Part shown: one piece after another, positions 1 through 8,163 of the stretch
Numbering within the stretch: position 1 is the stretch's first letter
How the letters are laid out: every line of letters begins with the position of its first letter
NCBI RefSeq assembly: GCF_001894785.1
Contig: NZ_BCWW01000009.1
Span: 231,074 to 295,073 of the forward strand
DNA length: 64,000 nt
Direction: 5' to 3'
Source of the DNA: Rhodococcoides fascians NBRC 12155 = LMG 3623
Lineage (GTDB): Bacteria > Actinomycetota > Actinomycetes > Mycobacteriales > Mycobacteriaceae
The notes under the pieces: model-generated
Seen by the model: only the letters and a program-made list of their open reading frames with translations
Database searches by the model: none
Told to the model about the DNA's origin: nothing
Position numbers and translations under genes: made by a program

Positions 1-346
1 TCGACGCGCGATGCATTCCGGTGACCTGTTCCGACAGGCCCGCGTACGCCCTGATGCGGTGGTGCTCGACTTCTCGCACGTGCTCGGCGAGAGCATCGAC
101 GGCGTCGTGCAGTGGCTCCACCAGATGGGACACCTGTTGGCCGATGACCGTCGAATTGCGCCGCGCGGAATCCTCGTTCACCGCGCTCAGCGACTGGCGA
201 AGCAGCGCCTCGTTCTGGCGTAGAGCCGCCAGCTGGGCCTCCGCTCGTACGGCCCGATCACCCACCCGAGAGGCATGCAACAGCCACCCCACCACGCCGC
301 CGATGGCGAGGGCGACGAGCAGGCCGAGCGCGGTGAGAATGTTCAT
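1..346 (-). CDS. rmuC: RmuC-family DNA recombination protein (N-terminal part; gene runs off the window)
   Basis: The reading frame starts at ATG 346 and is still open at base 1, so only about 115 N-terminal residues are present. Residues 4-23 form a hydrophobic membrane anchor (LTALGLLVALAIGGVVGWLL). They are followed by a charged Ala/Glu/Arg-rich region, typical of the RmuC coiled coil that precedes its nuclease-like domain. RmuC proteins limit DNA inversions and rearrangements and are thought to act on DNA from a membrane-anchored position. The gene is divergent from sbcD, 123 bases apart, consistent with a DNA-repair neighbourhood. The assignment rests on the anchor plus coiled-coil pattern only, because the catalytic part lies outside the window. 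Confidence 0.72.
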   Translation of the reverse strand, partial: MNILTALGLLVALAIGGVVGWLLHASRVGDRAVRAEAQLAALRQNEALLRQSLSAVNEDSARRNSTVIGQQVSHLVEPLHDAVDALAEHVREVEHHRIRAYAGLSEQVTGMHRAS

Positions 347-469
347 GGTGCCGATGATGCAGCACGCCACCGACAAGTTCGGGCGAGACGAGCTGTGGGT
401 CGATGCTCACGCCCGACAGGCCGACGAGCCTCGAATAGTTTGTCGGTGGTTGCCGATAGCGTCGTGGAC

Positions 470-1660
470 ATGAGAATCCTGCACACCTCGGACTGGCACA
501 TAGGTCGCACCTTTCACGGTGTCGACCTGTTGGCCGATCAGGGCGCAGTGCTCGAGTCCATCGCGGAACTGGTTGCCGCACAGTCGATCGACGTGGTCGT
601 CGTCCCGGGTGACATCTACGACCGCGCCGTGCCGAGCGCGGATGCCGTAGTGGTGTGCAATCGCGGACTCGAAGCGATCAGAGCCGCCGGAGCCGTCATC
701 GTCGCGACGTCGGGTAACCACGATTCACCCGCTCGGTTGGGTGCCGGAGCTGCGTTCGCCTCGGCCGGTGGACTGCATCTGATGACCAAGGTCGGCAACG
801 TCGCGACCCCGGTGGTCGTCGATGACGAGCACGGATCGGTTGCGTTCTACGGCATTCCGTACCTCGAGCCCGAGACCACCCGAGTCGAACTCGACGTTCC
901 GGCGGCACGGACGCACGCCGAGGTGCTCGATGCTGCCATGGACCTGGTGCGCGCCGACCTCGCAGCGAGAGACGAAGCAGGGCAACATGTTCGGTCCGTC
1001 GTCCTCGCGCATGCGTTCATCGTCGGCGGCGAAGCGACAGGTTCGGAGCGATCGATTTCGTCCGGGGGAATCGAAACCGCACCGGCATCGGCATTCGACG
1101 GCGTCGACTACGTGGCACTGGGTCATCTGCATTCTCCGCAGACACTCACCGAGCGGGTCCGGTATTCCGGCTCCCCGTTGCCGTACTCGTTCGGCGAACG
1201 CTCGCACCGTAAGGCCGTGTGGATTCTCGAACTCGACGCCGACGGGCTCGGCAGCGTCGATCGAGTGGACTTGCCGGTGGTTCGCGGTCTCGCCCGCATC
1301 GAGGGCACGGTCGAGGAATTGACCACTCACGCAGCCTTTTCCGAATACGAGGACCACTACGTCTCGGCAGTGCTGACCGACGAGGTACGTCCTGTCGATG
1401 CAATGCGGTTGCTGCAACAGCGTTTTCGGCATGCGATCCATCTCGAGTGGCGTCGACCCGAAGGCGACGGTGGGCTTCGGTATCGCGATCGTGTCCGCGG
1501 CCGCAGCGACCTCGAGATCGCGACGTCGTTCCTGACGGACATGCGGAGCGCGCCCACCGCAGCCGAGTCCGCGCTCTTCGAGCGCGCTCTTGCTTCCGTG
1601 CAGCGCGAGGCCGAATCCACGCGCACACCGGAGAGCACCGTCGACCGCGGCGCTGCATGA
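470..1660 (+). CDS. sbcD: Exonuclease SbcCD subunit D
   Basis: This 396-residue Mn-dependent phosphoesterase is the nuclease half of SbcCD (Mre11-Rad50 like), which opens hairpins and processes double-strand DNA ends. The motifs are in order. SDWHIG near residue 7 supplies D8 and H10. GDIYDR lies near 47, GNHDSP near 83, and GHLHSP about two-thirds along. ATG 470 is chosen because family members begin MRILHTSDWH. The open frame extends upstream to 275 but the extra residues are not family-like. The stop overlaps the sbcC start by four bases (ATGA), so the two subunits are translationally coupled. Confidence 0.95.
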   Translation: MRILHTSDWHIGRTFHGVDLLADQGAVLESIAELVAAQSIDVVVVPGDIYDRAVPSADAVVVCNRGLEAIRAAGAVIVATSGNHDSPARLGAGAAFASAGGLHLMTKVGNVATPVVVDDEHGSVAFYGIPYLEPETTRVELDVPAARTHAEVLDAAMDLVRADLAARDEAGQHVRSVVLAHAFIVGGEATGSERSISSGGIETAPASAFDGVDYVALGHLHSPQTLTERVRYSGSPLPYSFGERSHRKAVWILELDADGLGSVDRVDLPVVRGLARIEGTVEELTTHAAFSEYEDHYVSAVLTDEVRPVDAMRLLQQRFRHAIHLEWRRPEGDGGLRYRDRVRGRSDLEIATSFLTDMRSAPTAAESALFERALASVQREAESTRTPESTVDRGAA

Positions 1661-4600
1661 GGCTGCACTCACTCGAGATCACCGCCTTCGGTCCCTTCGC
1701 GGGAACGGAGACGGTCGATTTCGACGCGCTGGGGGCCGACGGGTTGTTTCTGTTGCACGGTCAGACCGGAGCCGGGAAGACGACAGTGCTCGACGCCGTT
1801 GCCTTTGCGCTCTACGGCACCGTTCCCGGAGCGCGGCGGGAGGGCAAGAGGCTGCTGTCCGACCACGCCGCGAGAGGTGCCGTCCCGCAGGTGACCCTTG
1901 AAGCGACGCTCGGTGGGCGACGAATCAGGATCGTGCGCAGTCCGGAGTTCCTGCGCCCCAAGCTCAGGACTGCCGGCACCACCAAGCAGCATGCCAAGGC
2001 GAGTCTCACGTGGCTCGATGGGCGTGGGCAGAACCTGACGCGGCTCAACGAGATCGGCGACGCGGTCAACGGGTTGCTCGGAATGAGTGCCGATCAGTTC
2101 TTTCAAGTGGTGTTGTTGCCGCAGGGCGAGTTCGCGAAGTTTCTGCGAGCAGACAGCGACGAGCGCGGAAACCTACTCGAAAGACTCTTCGACACAGGCA
2201 GATTCGGCGACGTGGAGGAATGGTTCGCTGAGCGGCGTCGAGAATTGGCCGCCGGTCTTGCCGACGCCGACCAGGCCATCGACATCATGCTGGGCAGAGT
2301 GTCCCAGGCCGCGGGCGTACCCGAGCCGTCCACCGACGACGCCGCGCCCGGTGAGCAGGCCCAGGATCCCCTCGAATGGGCGGCACGGGTTCTGGACGGT
2401 GCACGGCAGAACAGAACTCTCGCCCAGGGTCGTGCGGTGCTGGTCGACGCGGCGGCCGGGCGTGCGTCCGCCGCGCTGGCCGAGGCCACCAGCGCCCTGG
2501 ACCTGCAGCGCCGACGCGCCATCGCCGAAGAGCAACTCGCGCAGTACCGGGACGGCGAAGCCGCCCGAGCAGCGCGACGCGCGGAACTGGCCGATTCTGC
2601 TGCTGCGGGTCCCATCGCCGACGCTGTCGCCGATCTGCGCCTTGCCGCCACCACCGCAGATGCGGCCACCACAGCGCTGACCGCCGCGGAACAGGCACTG
2701 CCGACGTCCGCAGAGGGCAGGCGCTTCCACGACGCACTGCAGTGGCCGCCGGTACAGAACGATCCGGCCGACGAGCGGGCAGTGGTTGCCGAGTTCGTGC
2801 GAGCATGGACCACCGATGTCGCACGGCTGCAGTCGCTGCTCGGGACAGCCCGTGAGGCCGACCGGCTGGACGCCGAGCTCGCAGAACAGCGCGCACAGCG
2901 CGCCGAGACCGTTGCTGCCATCGAACGCACGACGACGAAACAGGCGACACTTCCCGAAACCCTCGCCGCTGTGGAAGCGCGGGTGGTGCGCGCAGCTGCG
3001 GCCGCTGCCGAGCTTCCGGGACTGGACGAGCGGTGCGCCCGCGCTCAGGCGGCCGCTGAGTCGGCCCTCGAATTGGTGCGGACCCGAGCCGTTCTCGTCG
3101 AGGCAGAACGCGTCAGGGACCGTGCCGCAACCGCGCGCAACAGCGCCTGGGAACACTTGCTCGAGCTGCGCGAACGCCGCATCGACGGCATGGCCGCAGA
3201 GCTGGCGGCCCGCCTCGAGTCCGGTGCGCCGTGTGTCGTGTGCGGGTCGGCCGAACACCCGAATCCGGCGGCTGCCGCGACGTCGACGGTCACGAAAGCG
3301 CAGGAGGACAAGGCCGCTGCCGCGGAGCGGAAATGCGCTGCCGAGCTGGAACGGTCGATCGCGGCCGTCGCCGACGCCAGTCGTGCGGTCGATCTGCTGC
3401 ACGACCGGACGGGCGGAGCCTCCGCCGCGGAGCTTGCTCACACCCTCGATGCGGCGACGACTGCCGTCCGAGACGCCCGAGCGAGGGCCGCCGACCTCGA
3501 CCCGGCGACGACCGAGCTGCGCCGGCTGCGCGCCGAGTCGGATGCGCTGGCGGTCACGCTGCAGGATCTCGTCGCCAGGCGCAGCGCGCTGGACGAACGC
3601 ATCGCAGCCACCGAGCGATCGGTGGCGCAGATGCGAGCGTCGGTAGCCGAGGAAATTGCCGAAGGCACATCGTTGACCGAGCGAATTGCCGAGTGCGAGA
3701 AGCTGATCGACGGTGCCCGCCGACTGCAGGAAGCGCGAATCGCCTGGCTCGACGCCAGCGAGCAGCATGCCGCGCTGCGCGGCGAACTGGATCGACGGGT
3801 ATCGGCATCGAACTTCGACTCCGCCGATGCAGCAGCAGATGCCGTTCTCACCAAGGACCGCGTCGAGCAGATCGAGACCGAGCTTCGTCTGGCAGAGGAG
3901 CGTCGGGCACACGCCGAACACGTGCTGCTCGAACCCGGCATCGTCGCCCAGAGCGGGCAACCGCCGATCGACCTGGATCCGCTGCGTGCCCGGTTCGCCG
4001 AATTGGACGGCGAGGCGAAGGTCGCCGCGGGGGAGGTGGCCGAGTGTCGCCGACGCGCGGACGATCTCGAGCGGTTGGTCGCCGAACTGTTCGTCGCGGC
4101 TGCGGCCATCGCGCCGCAACGCGCCGAGTTCGACGAGCTCGCCAACCTGGCGGATGTGGTCGCCGGGCGTGGGCAGAATGCACGCAAGATGTCGCTGCGG
4201 TCCTACGTGCTTGCGTCCCGTCTCGAGGACGTCGCCGAGTCGGCATCGGCACGCTTGCGTCGGATGTCCTCGGGTCGATACGAATTCGTGCACTCCGACG
4301 AGGCCGGCCTTCGCGGAAAGCGGGGTGGACTCGGTCTCGACATCCGCGACGACTACACCGGTGTGGTGCGTTCGGCCAAGACGTTGTCGGGCGGCGAGGC
4401 TTTTCTGGCGTCGCTCTCGCTCGCGCTGGGTCTCGCCGATGTCGTGGCCGCCGAATCCGGCGGGGTCGTTCTCGACACCATGTTCATCGACGAGGGGTTC
4501 GGCACGCTGGATGCGGACACGCTGGAATCGGTGATGGCCGTGCTCGACGAATTACGTGCGGGCGGCCGCGTCGTCGGAGTCGTCAGTCACGTCGACGAAA

Positions 4601-4677
4601 TGCGTCAGCGCATTCCGAGCCGCCTCTACGTCAAGCGTGGACGCGCGGGCTCGACACTGCAGGTCGTCGCGTCCTGA
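1657..4677 (+). CDS. sbcC: Exonuclease SbcCD subunit C (SMC-like ATPase)
   Basis: This 1006-residue Rad50-like ATPase is the partner of SbcD. Walker A (GQTGAGKTT) is at residues 35-43. Two long Ala/Glu/Arg-rich coiled-coil arms flank a zinc-hook CVVC at residues 526-529. The C-terminal ATPase half carries the signature LSGGEAF and Walker B FIDEGFGTLD. ATP binding clamps DNA and gates SbcD nuclease access. The length is usual for the family. The start overlaps the sbcD stop. The 3' end is convergent with the permease gene, only six bases away. Confidence 0.95.
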   Translation: MRLHSLEITAFGPFAGTETVDFDALGADGLFLLHGQTGAGKTTVLDAVAFALYGTVPGARREGKRLLSDHAARGAVPQVTLEATLGGRRIRIVRSPEFLRPKLRTAGTTKQHAKASLTWLDGRGQNLTRLNEIGDAVNGLLGMSADQFFQVVLLPQGEFAKFLRADSDERGNLLERLFDTGRFGDVEEWFAERRRELAAGLADADQAIDIMLGRVSQAAGVPEPSTDDAAPGEQAQDPLEWAARVLDGARQNRTLAQGRAVLVDAAAGRASAALAEATSALDLQRRRAIAEEQLAQYRDGEAARAARRAELADSAAAGPIADAVADLRLAATTADAATTALTAAEQALPTSAEGRRFHDALQWPPVQNDPADERAVVAEFVRAWTTDVARLQSLLGTAREADRLDAELAEQRAQRAETVAAIERTTTKQATLPETLAAVEARVVRAAAAAAELPGLDERCARAQAAAESALELVRTRAVLVEAERVRDRAATARNSAWEHLLELRERRIDGMAAELAARLESGAPCVVCGSAEHPNPAAAATSTVTKAQEDKAAAAERKCAAELERSIAAVADASRAVDLLHDRTGGASAAELAHTLDAATTAVRDARARAADLDPATTELRRLRAESDALAVTLQDLVARRSALDERIAATERSVAQMRASVAEEIAEGTSLTERIAECEKLIDGARRLQEARIAWLDASEQHAALRGELDRRVSASNFDSADAAADAVLTKDRVEQIETELRLAEERRAHAEHVLLEPGIVAQSGQPPIDLDPLRARFAELDGEAKVAAGEVAECRRRADDLERLVAELFVAAAAIAPQRAEFDELANLADVVAGRGQNARKMSLRSYVLASRLEDVAESASARLRRMSSGRYEFVHSDEAGLRGKRGGLGLDIRDDYTGVVRSAKTLSGGEAFLASLSLALGLADVVAAESGGVVLDTMFIDEGFGTLDADTLESVMAVLDELRAGGRVVGVVSHVDEMRQRIPSRLYVKRGRAGSTLQVVAS

Positions 4678-4683
4678 TCGGGG

Positions 4684-5904
4684 CTACTTCTTCCCCGGCG
4701 CAGCCCTGTCGTCCTCGTCCTCGAGGCCGGCCTGTTCGTCGGTCAGTCCCTCGGGTGCGGGGATCTGATCCTCGAGCTCGTCCTGATCGGGCTCGTTCGA
4801 TCGCTCGTCGATCTGTTCGGAGACGTAGCGAATCAGCACAGCAGCCACCGCGGCAGCGGGCACTGCGAGGAACGCGCCGATGATCCCGAACAGCGAGCTG
4901 CCTCCGGTGACGGCGAGCAGCACGATCGCTGGATGCAGATTCATGCTGCGGCTCTGCAGGATCGGCTGCAGCACGTTGCCTTCGAGCTGCTGCACCGCGA
5001 GGATGATCGCGAGCACGATCAACGCGGTCGTCAGACCGTTGGCTACCAATGCGACGAGCACAGCGAGAGCGCCCGCGACGAACGCACCGACGATGGGGAT
5101 GAAGCCACCGAGGAACGTCAGGGTGGCGAGCACCAATGCCAGCGGGACACCGAGGATCACCAATCCGAGCCCGATGAAGAACGCGTCGATGAAGCTGACG
5201 ATGGCCTGGGTCCGGATGAAACCGCCCAGCGTCACCCACATGCGGGAGAGGACTTCGCCGAGATGGCGTCCCGCGCGGCCGCCGGAGAATCCGTGCAGCC
5301 ACGGCAGGAACTTCGGGCCGTCCTTGACGAAGAAGAACGACAGCACGAGCACCAGGGCAAGGGTCACGAGGATGGAACCGGCTGCCGAGACGCCGCTGAA
5401 CACGCCGGTCGCGATGACGTCGCCGCTGTCTTGCAGCCGCGAGACGATGGCCGATACCGCATTGTCGATCTGGTCGTCGCCGATGTTGAGCGGAGGTCCC
5501 TTGAGCCAGTCCTGCACCTGACCGATGCCGCCCGACGCCTGATCGACCAACTCGGGAGCCTGCTCGGCCACCGACGGAATGATCAGAGTGATGACCCCGC
5601 CGATCACGACGAAGAACACCACGAGCGACACGGACGATGCCAGCGCAGGCGGAAAGCCAAGGCGCATCATCAATTTCGCAGGTGGCCACAGAACCGTGGC
5701 CACGATCACCGCGAGTAGAACCGGTAGCAGAATCACCCAGAGATGACCGATCAGCCAACCGAACACCCACGCGCCGGCCGCGATGGAGATCAGGATGAGC
5801 GACCATTTCGCCAGCCAGAGGCCACCGGTTCCGATGAGGTCCCCGCGATCTCGTCCGGACTTCGCGGGCTTCGCAGTACTGCCGGGAACTGCCGATTCGG
5901 TCAC
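4684..5904 (-). CDS. AI-2E family transporter (UPF0118/PerM-like permease)
   Basis: This 406-residue integral membrane protein has about eight hydrophobic segments. Two lie near residues 30-70, a further pair begins near 85, and the large C-terminal bundle contains the family-typical GAFVAGALAVLVALVANG stretch. A hydrophilic amphipathic region sits between the first segments and the bundle. The C-terminal tail (last ~45 residues) is acidic (DELEDQ, EDEDD), as in many actinobacterial members. The family was named for autoinducer-2 export, but substrates are mostly unknown and some members exchange ions. No quorum-sensing gene is nearby, so no substrate is proposed. It is convergent with sbcC. 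Confidence 0.85.
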   Translation of the reverse strand: MTESAVPGSTAKPAKSGRDRGDLIGTGGLWLAKWSLILISIAAGAWVFGWLIGHLWVILLPVLLAVIVATVLWPPAKLMMRLGFPPALASSVSLVVFFVVIGGVITLIIPSVAEQAPELVDQASGGIGQVQDWLKGPPLNIGDDQIDNAVSAIVSRLQDSGDVIATGVFSGVSAAGSILVTLALVLVLSFFFVKDGPKFLPWLHGFSGGRAGRHLGEVLSRMWVTLGGFIRTQAIVSFIDAFFIGLGLVILGVPLALVLATLTFLGGFIPIVGAFVAGALAVLVALVANGLTTALIVLAIILAVQQLEGNVLQPILQSRSMNLHPAIVLLAVTGGSSLFGIIGAFLAVPAAAVAAVLIRYVSEQIDERSNEPDQDELEDQIPAPEGLTDEQAGLEDEDDRAAPGKK

Positions 5905-5974
5905 GGTGGGTCCTCACATTCGGCGGGTGGCGGTTCGTGAAGAACCTTAACGTCCCACTCCGACGCGGTGTCGG

Positions 5975-6472
5975 TCAGAGCGCCTCGTGGGCCAGCAGCC
6001 ACTTCTTCGTCGGCAGTCCCCAACGGAATCCACCGAGCGCACCGCCGATCCGAACCACTCGGTGGCACGGTACGAACAGGGCGGCGGCATTGCGCGCGCA
6101 CGCCGACGCGGCACCGCGAATCGCCGTCGGCCGTCCGGACAATTCCGCGAACGCGGAGTACGTCACCGGCGCTCCGGGTTCGACAGTGCGCAGCACGTCC
6201 CAGGCGTGCATCAGGAATTCGCCCGATCGTTGTGCGACGTCGATGTCGTCGATGCGGTCGACGTCGCCGCGGTGATAGGAGTCGACAGCTGCGGTGACGG
6301 CGCCGAGGTCGGTCGCCGAGCGGACGTCGGTGGGTCGCAACGTCGGATGGATCAACACTCGGAGTTCCTCGACATCGGCGGTCCAGCCCGACGCCAGCAC
6401 GCGCTGATCGGCGTCGACGATGGTGGTGAACGGACCGATAGGGGTGTCCTGCGTTGCGGAGGTGGCCATCAT
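5975..6472 (-). CDS. ogt: Methylated-DNA--[protein]-cysteine S-methyltransferase
   Basis: This 165-residue suicide repair protein moves the methyl group of O6-methylguanine to its own cysteine. The active-site PCHRV motif puts the acceptor at C136. The helix-turn-helix region that inserts the recognition arginine (RPTAIRGAASACARN) precedes it, and the usual GGFRWGLPTKKWLLAHE tail follows. The start ATG 6472 overlaps the stop of the upstream Ada-AlkA gene (ATGA), so the two alkylation-repair genes form one operon. An in-frame ATG also lies one codon downstream. Confidence 0.93.
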   Translation of the reverse strand: MMATSATQDTPIGPFTTIVDADQRVLASGWTADVEELRVLIHPTLRPTDVRSATDLGAVTAAVDSYHRGDVDRIDDIDVAQRSGEFLMHAWDVLRTVEPGAPVTYSAFAELSGRPTAIRGAASACARNAAALFVPCHRVVRIGGALGGFRWGLPTKKWLLAHEAL

Positions 6473-7935
6473 GCCTGCCTTCTTTCCAGTGCGGTGATCC
6501 ACAGGTGCATCGAGACGTAGGAGCGCCACGGTGCCCAGCGTTGGGAGTTCTTCAAAGAAATGTCCAGCGCCTGCGCGCCTTGGCGGACAACGAGATCGGT
6601 GTCGAGCAGAACGTCGGGGTCGCCCAGCAGTCGCATGACGACATAGCGGGCCGTCCACGGCCCGATTCCCTTGAGTTCGAGCAGTTCTCGTTCCAGATCC
6701 GGACCCTCCCGCGCGGGGTGTAATGCCACCGTTCCCGACGCGATGGCGTCGGCGACGCGGATGACGGTCTGGACCCGAGCCGCCGGGCCGGTGAGGACCT
6801 CGTGGCCGCGTTCGGCGATGACGGCAGCGTCGGGGAACAGCCGTCCGACGCGTCCGTCGCCGAAATCCAGTGGTGCCCCGAGCGCGTCGACGAGCCTGGC
6901 GGTGTGGGTGGCCGCTGCCTTCAGCGAGATCTGTTGCCCGATGACGGTGCGCAGCAACATCTCCGCTCCGTCGACGACCCCGAGGGCCCTGATGCCCGGA
7001 TGGGCCTCGACGCTCGGCGCGAGTTGGGGGTCGGCGCGTAGGGCTTCGTCGACGGCAAGCGGATCGGCGTCGAGATCGAGCAGGTGTCGAATCCTGGCCA
7101 CGGCCGGAGCGAGGTCGCGCATGTCCTGCAGAGTCAGTGCGGCGCTGACGAATCCGTCCAGGATGCGCAGTGCCACCAGTCCGGCAGCGTGCGGTAACTG
7201 CAGTGAACGCACGTATTCGCCGTCGTCGGAAAACGATTCGATGCCCTCGACCACGTGGCCTCGGAGAAACCACTCGACCCAGCCGCGGTCCAGCGGCGCG
7301 CGGTACGGCAGGCGCAACGTGACGGTGCCACCCACAGTAGGTACGGCCGAGCGGTGCGCTTCTCGCCGCAGGGTCGTCGGATCGACCGCGAAGACCTCTT
7401 TGACGGTGTCGTTGAACTGGCGGACGCTCGAGAAGCCGGCGGCGAAGGCGATGTCGGCCATCGACATGTCGGTGGTCTGGATCAACGTGCGGGCGGTATG
7501 CGCGCGATGGGCGCGAGCCAGCGCGAGCGGTCCGGCACCCACCTCTGCCGTCAGGACGCGGGTCAGTTGGCGGCTCGAGTAACCGAGGGTGCTCGCGAGG
7601 CCGTCGACGCCCCCGCGCTCGACGGCTCCGTCGGAGATCAGCCGCATCGCGCGAGAACTGAGATCCGAGTGGATGTTCCATCGTGGGGAACCGGGAGTGG
7701 CGTCGGGCTGGCAACGTCGGCAGGCGCGGTAGCCGGATTGCTGAGCCGCTGCTGCCGTGGCCATGAACGAGACGTTGCCGGGCTTGGGAGTGCGCGCCGG
7801 GCAGGAAGGTCGACAGTAGATGCCGGTGGTGGAGACGGCGGTGAAGAACTGGCCGTCGAACCGTGCGTCACGCGAGGAGACCGCGCGATAACACCGATCG
7901 AAGTCCAGTTCTTGCACCTGCCGTTCGCTGCTCAT
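6469..7935 (-). CDS. Ada-type methylphosphotriester sensor/AraC regulator fused to AlkA 3-methyladenine DNA glycosylase
   Basis: This 488-residue three-part protein for the adaptive response is organised as follows. Residues ~10-80 form the Ada zinc domain with four cysteines (C41, C45, C72, C75); C41 corresponds to the methyl acceptor that activates Ada. Residues ~85-190 are an AraC-type double HTH (DGLASTLGYSSRQLTRV; MADIAFAAGFSSVRQFN). Residues ~200-485 are an AlkA glycosylase with a helix-hairpin-helix LKGIGPWTARYVV and the catalytic aspartate in LLDTDLVV. It probably senses alkylated phosphates, activates its own operon and excises alkylated bases. It is translationally coupled to ogt. 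Such Ada-AlkA fusions are known in Actinobacteria. Confidence 0.93.
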   Translation of the reverse strand: MSSERQVQELDFDRCYRAVSSRDARFDGQFFTAVSTTGIYCRPSCPARTPKPGNVSFMATAAAAQQSGYRACRRCQPDATPGSPRWNIHSDLSSRAMRLISDGAVERGGVDGLASTLGYSSRQLTRVLTAEVGAGPLALARAHRAHTARTLIQTTDMSMADIAFAAGFSSVRQFNDTVKEVFAVDPTTLRREAHRSAVPTVGGTVTLRLPYRAPLDRGWVEWFLRGHVVEGIESFSDDGEYVRSLQLPHAAGLVALRILDGFVSAALTLQDMRDLAPAVARIRHLLDLDADPLAVDEALRADPQLAPSVEAHPGIRALGVVDGAEMLLRTVIGQQISLKAAATHTARLVDALGAPLDFGDGRVGRLFPDAAVIAERGHEVLTGPAARVQTVIRVADAIASGTVALHPAREGPDLERELLELKGIGPWTARYVVMRLLGDPDVLLDTDLVVRQGAQALDISLKNSQRWAPWRSYVSMHLWITALERRQA

Positions 7936-7992
7936 GCTCCTACTGTGTCAGCGCGATCCCGCCAGTGCTAGCGGAAATCGGACAGCACCGTG

Positions 7993-8163
7993 TCAGCAGC
8001 ATCGAGCCCCTGGGTTTCGGTCCGCCTCGGCGTGCCGGTCTTTCCAGTACTGCCGCACGGTCGGTGGCTCCTGGCCCGGGTGGTGCCGGGCCAGATGCGC
8101 GACGTAGCGGTCGTAATCGTGATCACCCATCACCGAGGTGATCCACCACCACAGCCCGCGCAT
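7993..8163 (-). CDS. YbdD/YjiX family small protein (CstA partner)
   Basis: This 56-residue protein begins MRGLWWWITSVMGDHDYDRYV and contains HHPGQEPPTVRQYWKDRH. This matches the short YbdD/YjiX family, which is almost always encoded directly behind cstA-type genes. Its ATG follows the cstA stop codon with no intervening base, so translation is very likely coupled. YbdD-like proteins are reported to be needed for full activity of CstA/BtsT-type peptide or pyruvate carriers. Confidence 0.88.
   Translation of the reverse strand: MRGLWWWITSVMGDHDYDRYVAHLARHHPGQEPPTVRQYWKDRHAEADRNPGARCC

Noticed and set aside
2173..4293. A 706-codon open frame antisense to sbcC
   Set aside because: sbcC is complete with Walker motifs and zinc hook; the antisense frame shows no domain and reflects third-position GC bias.
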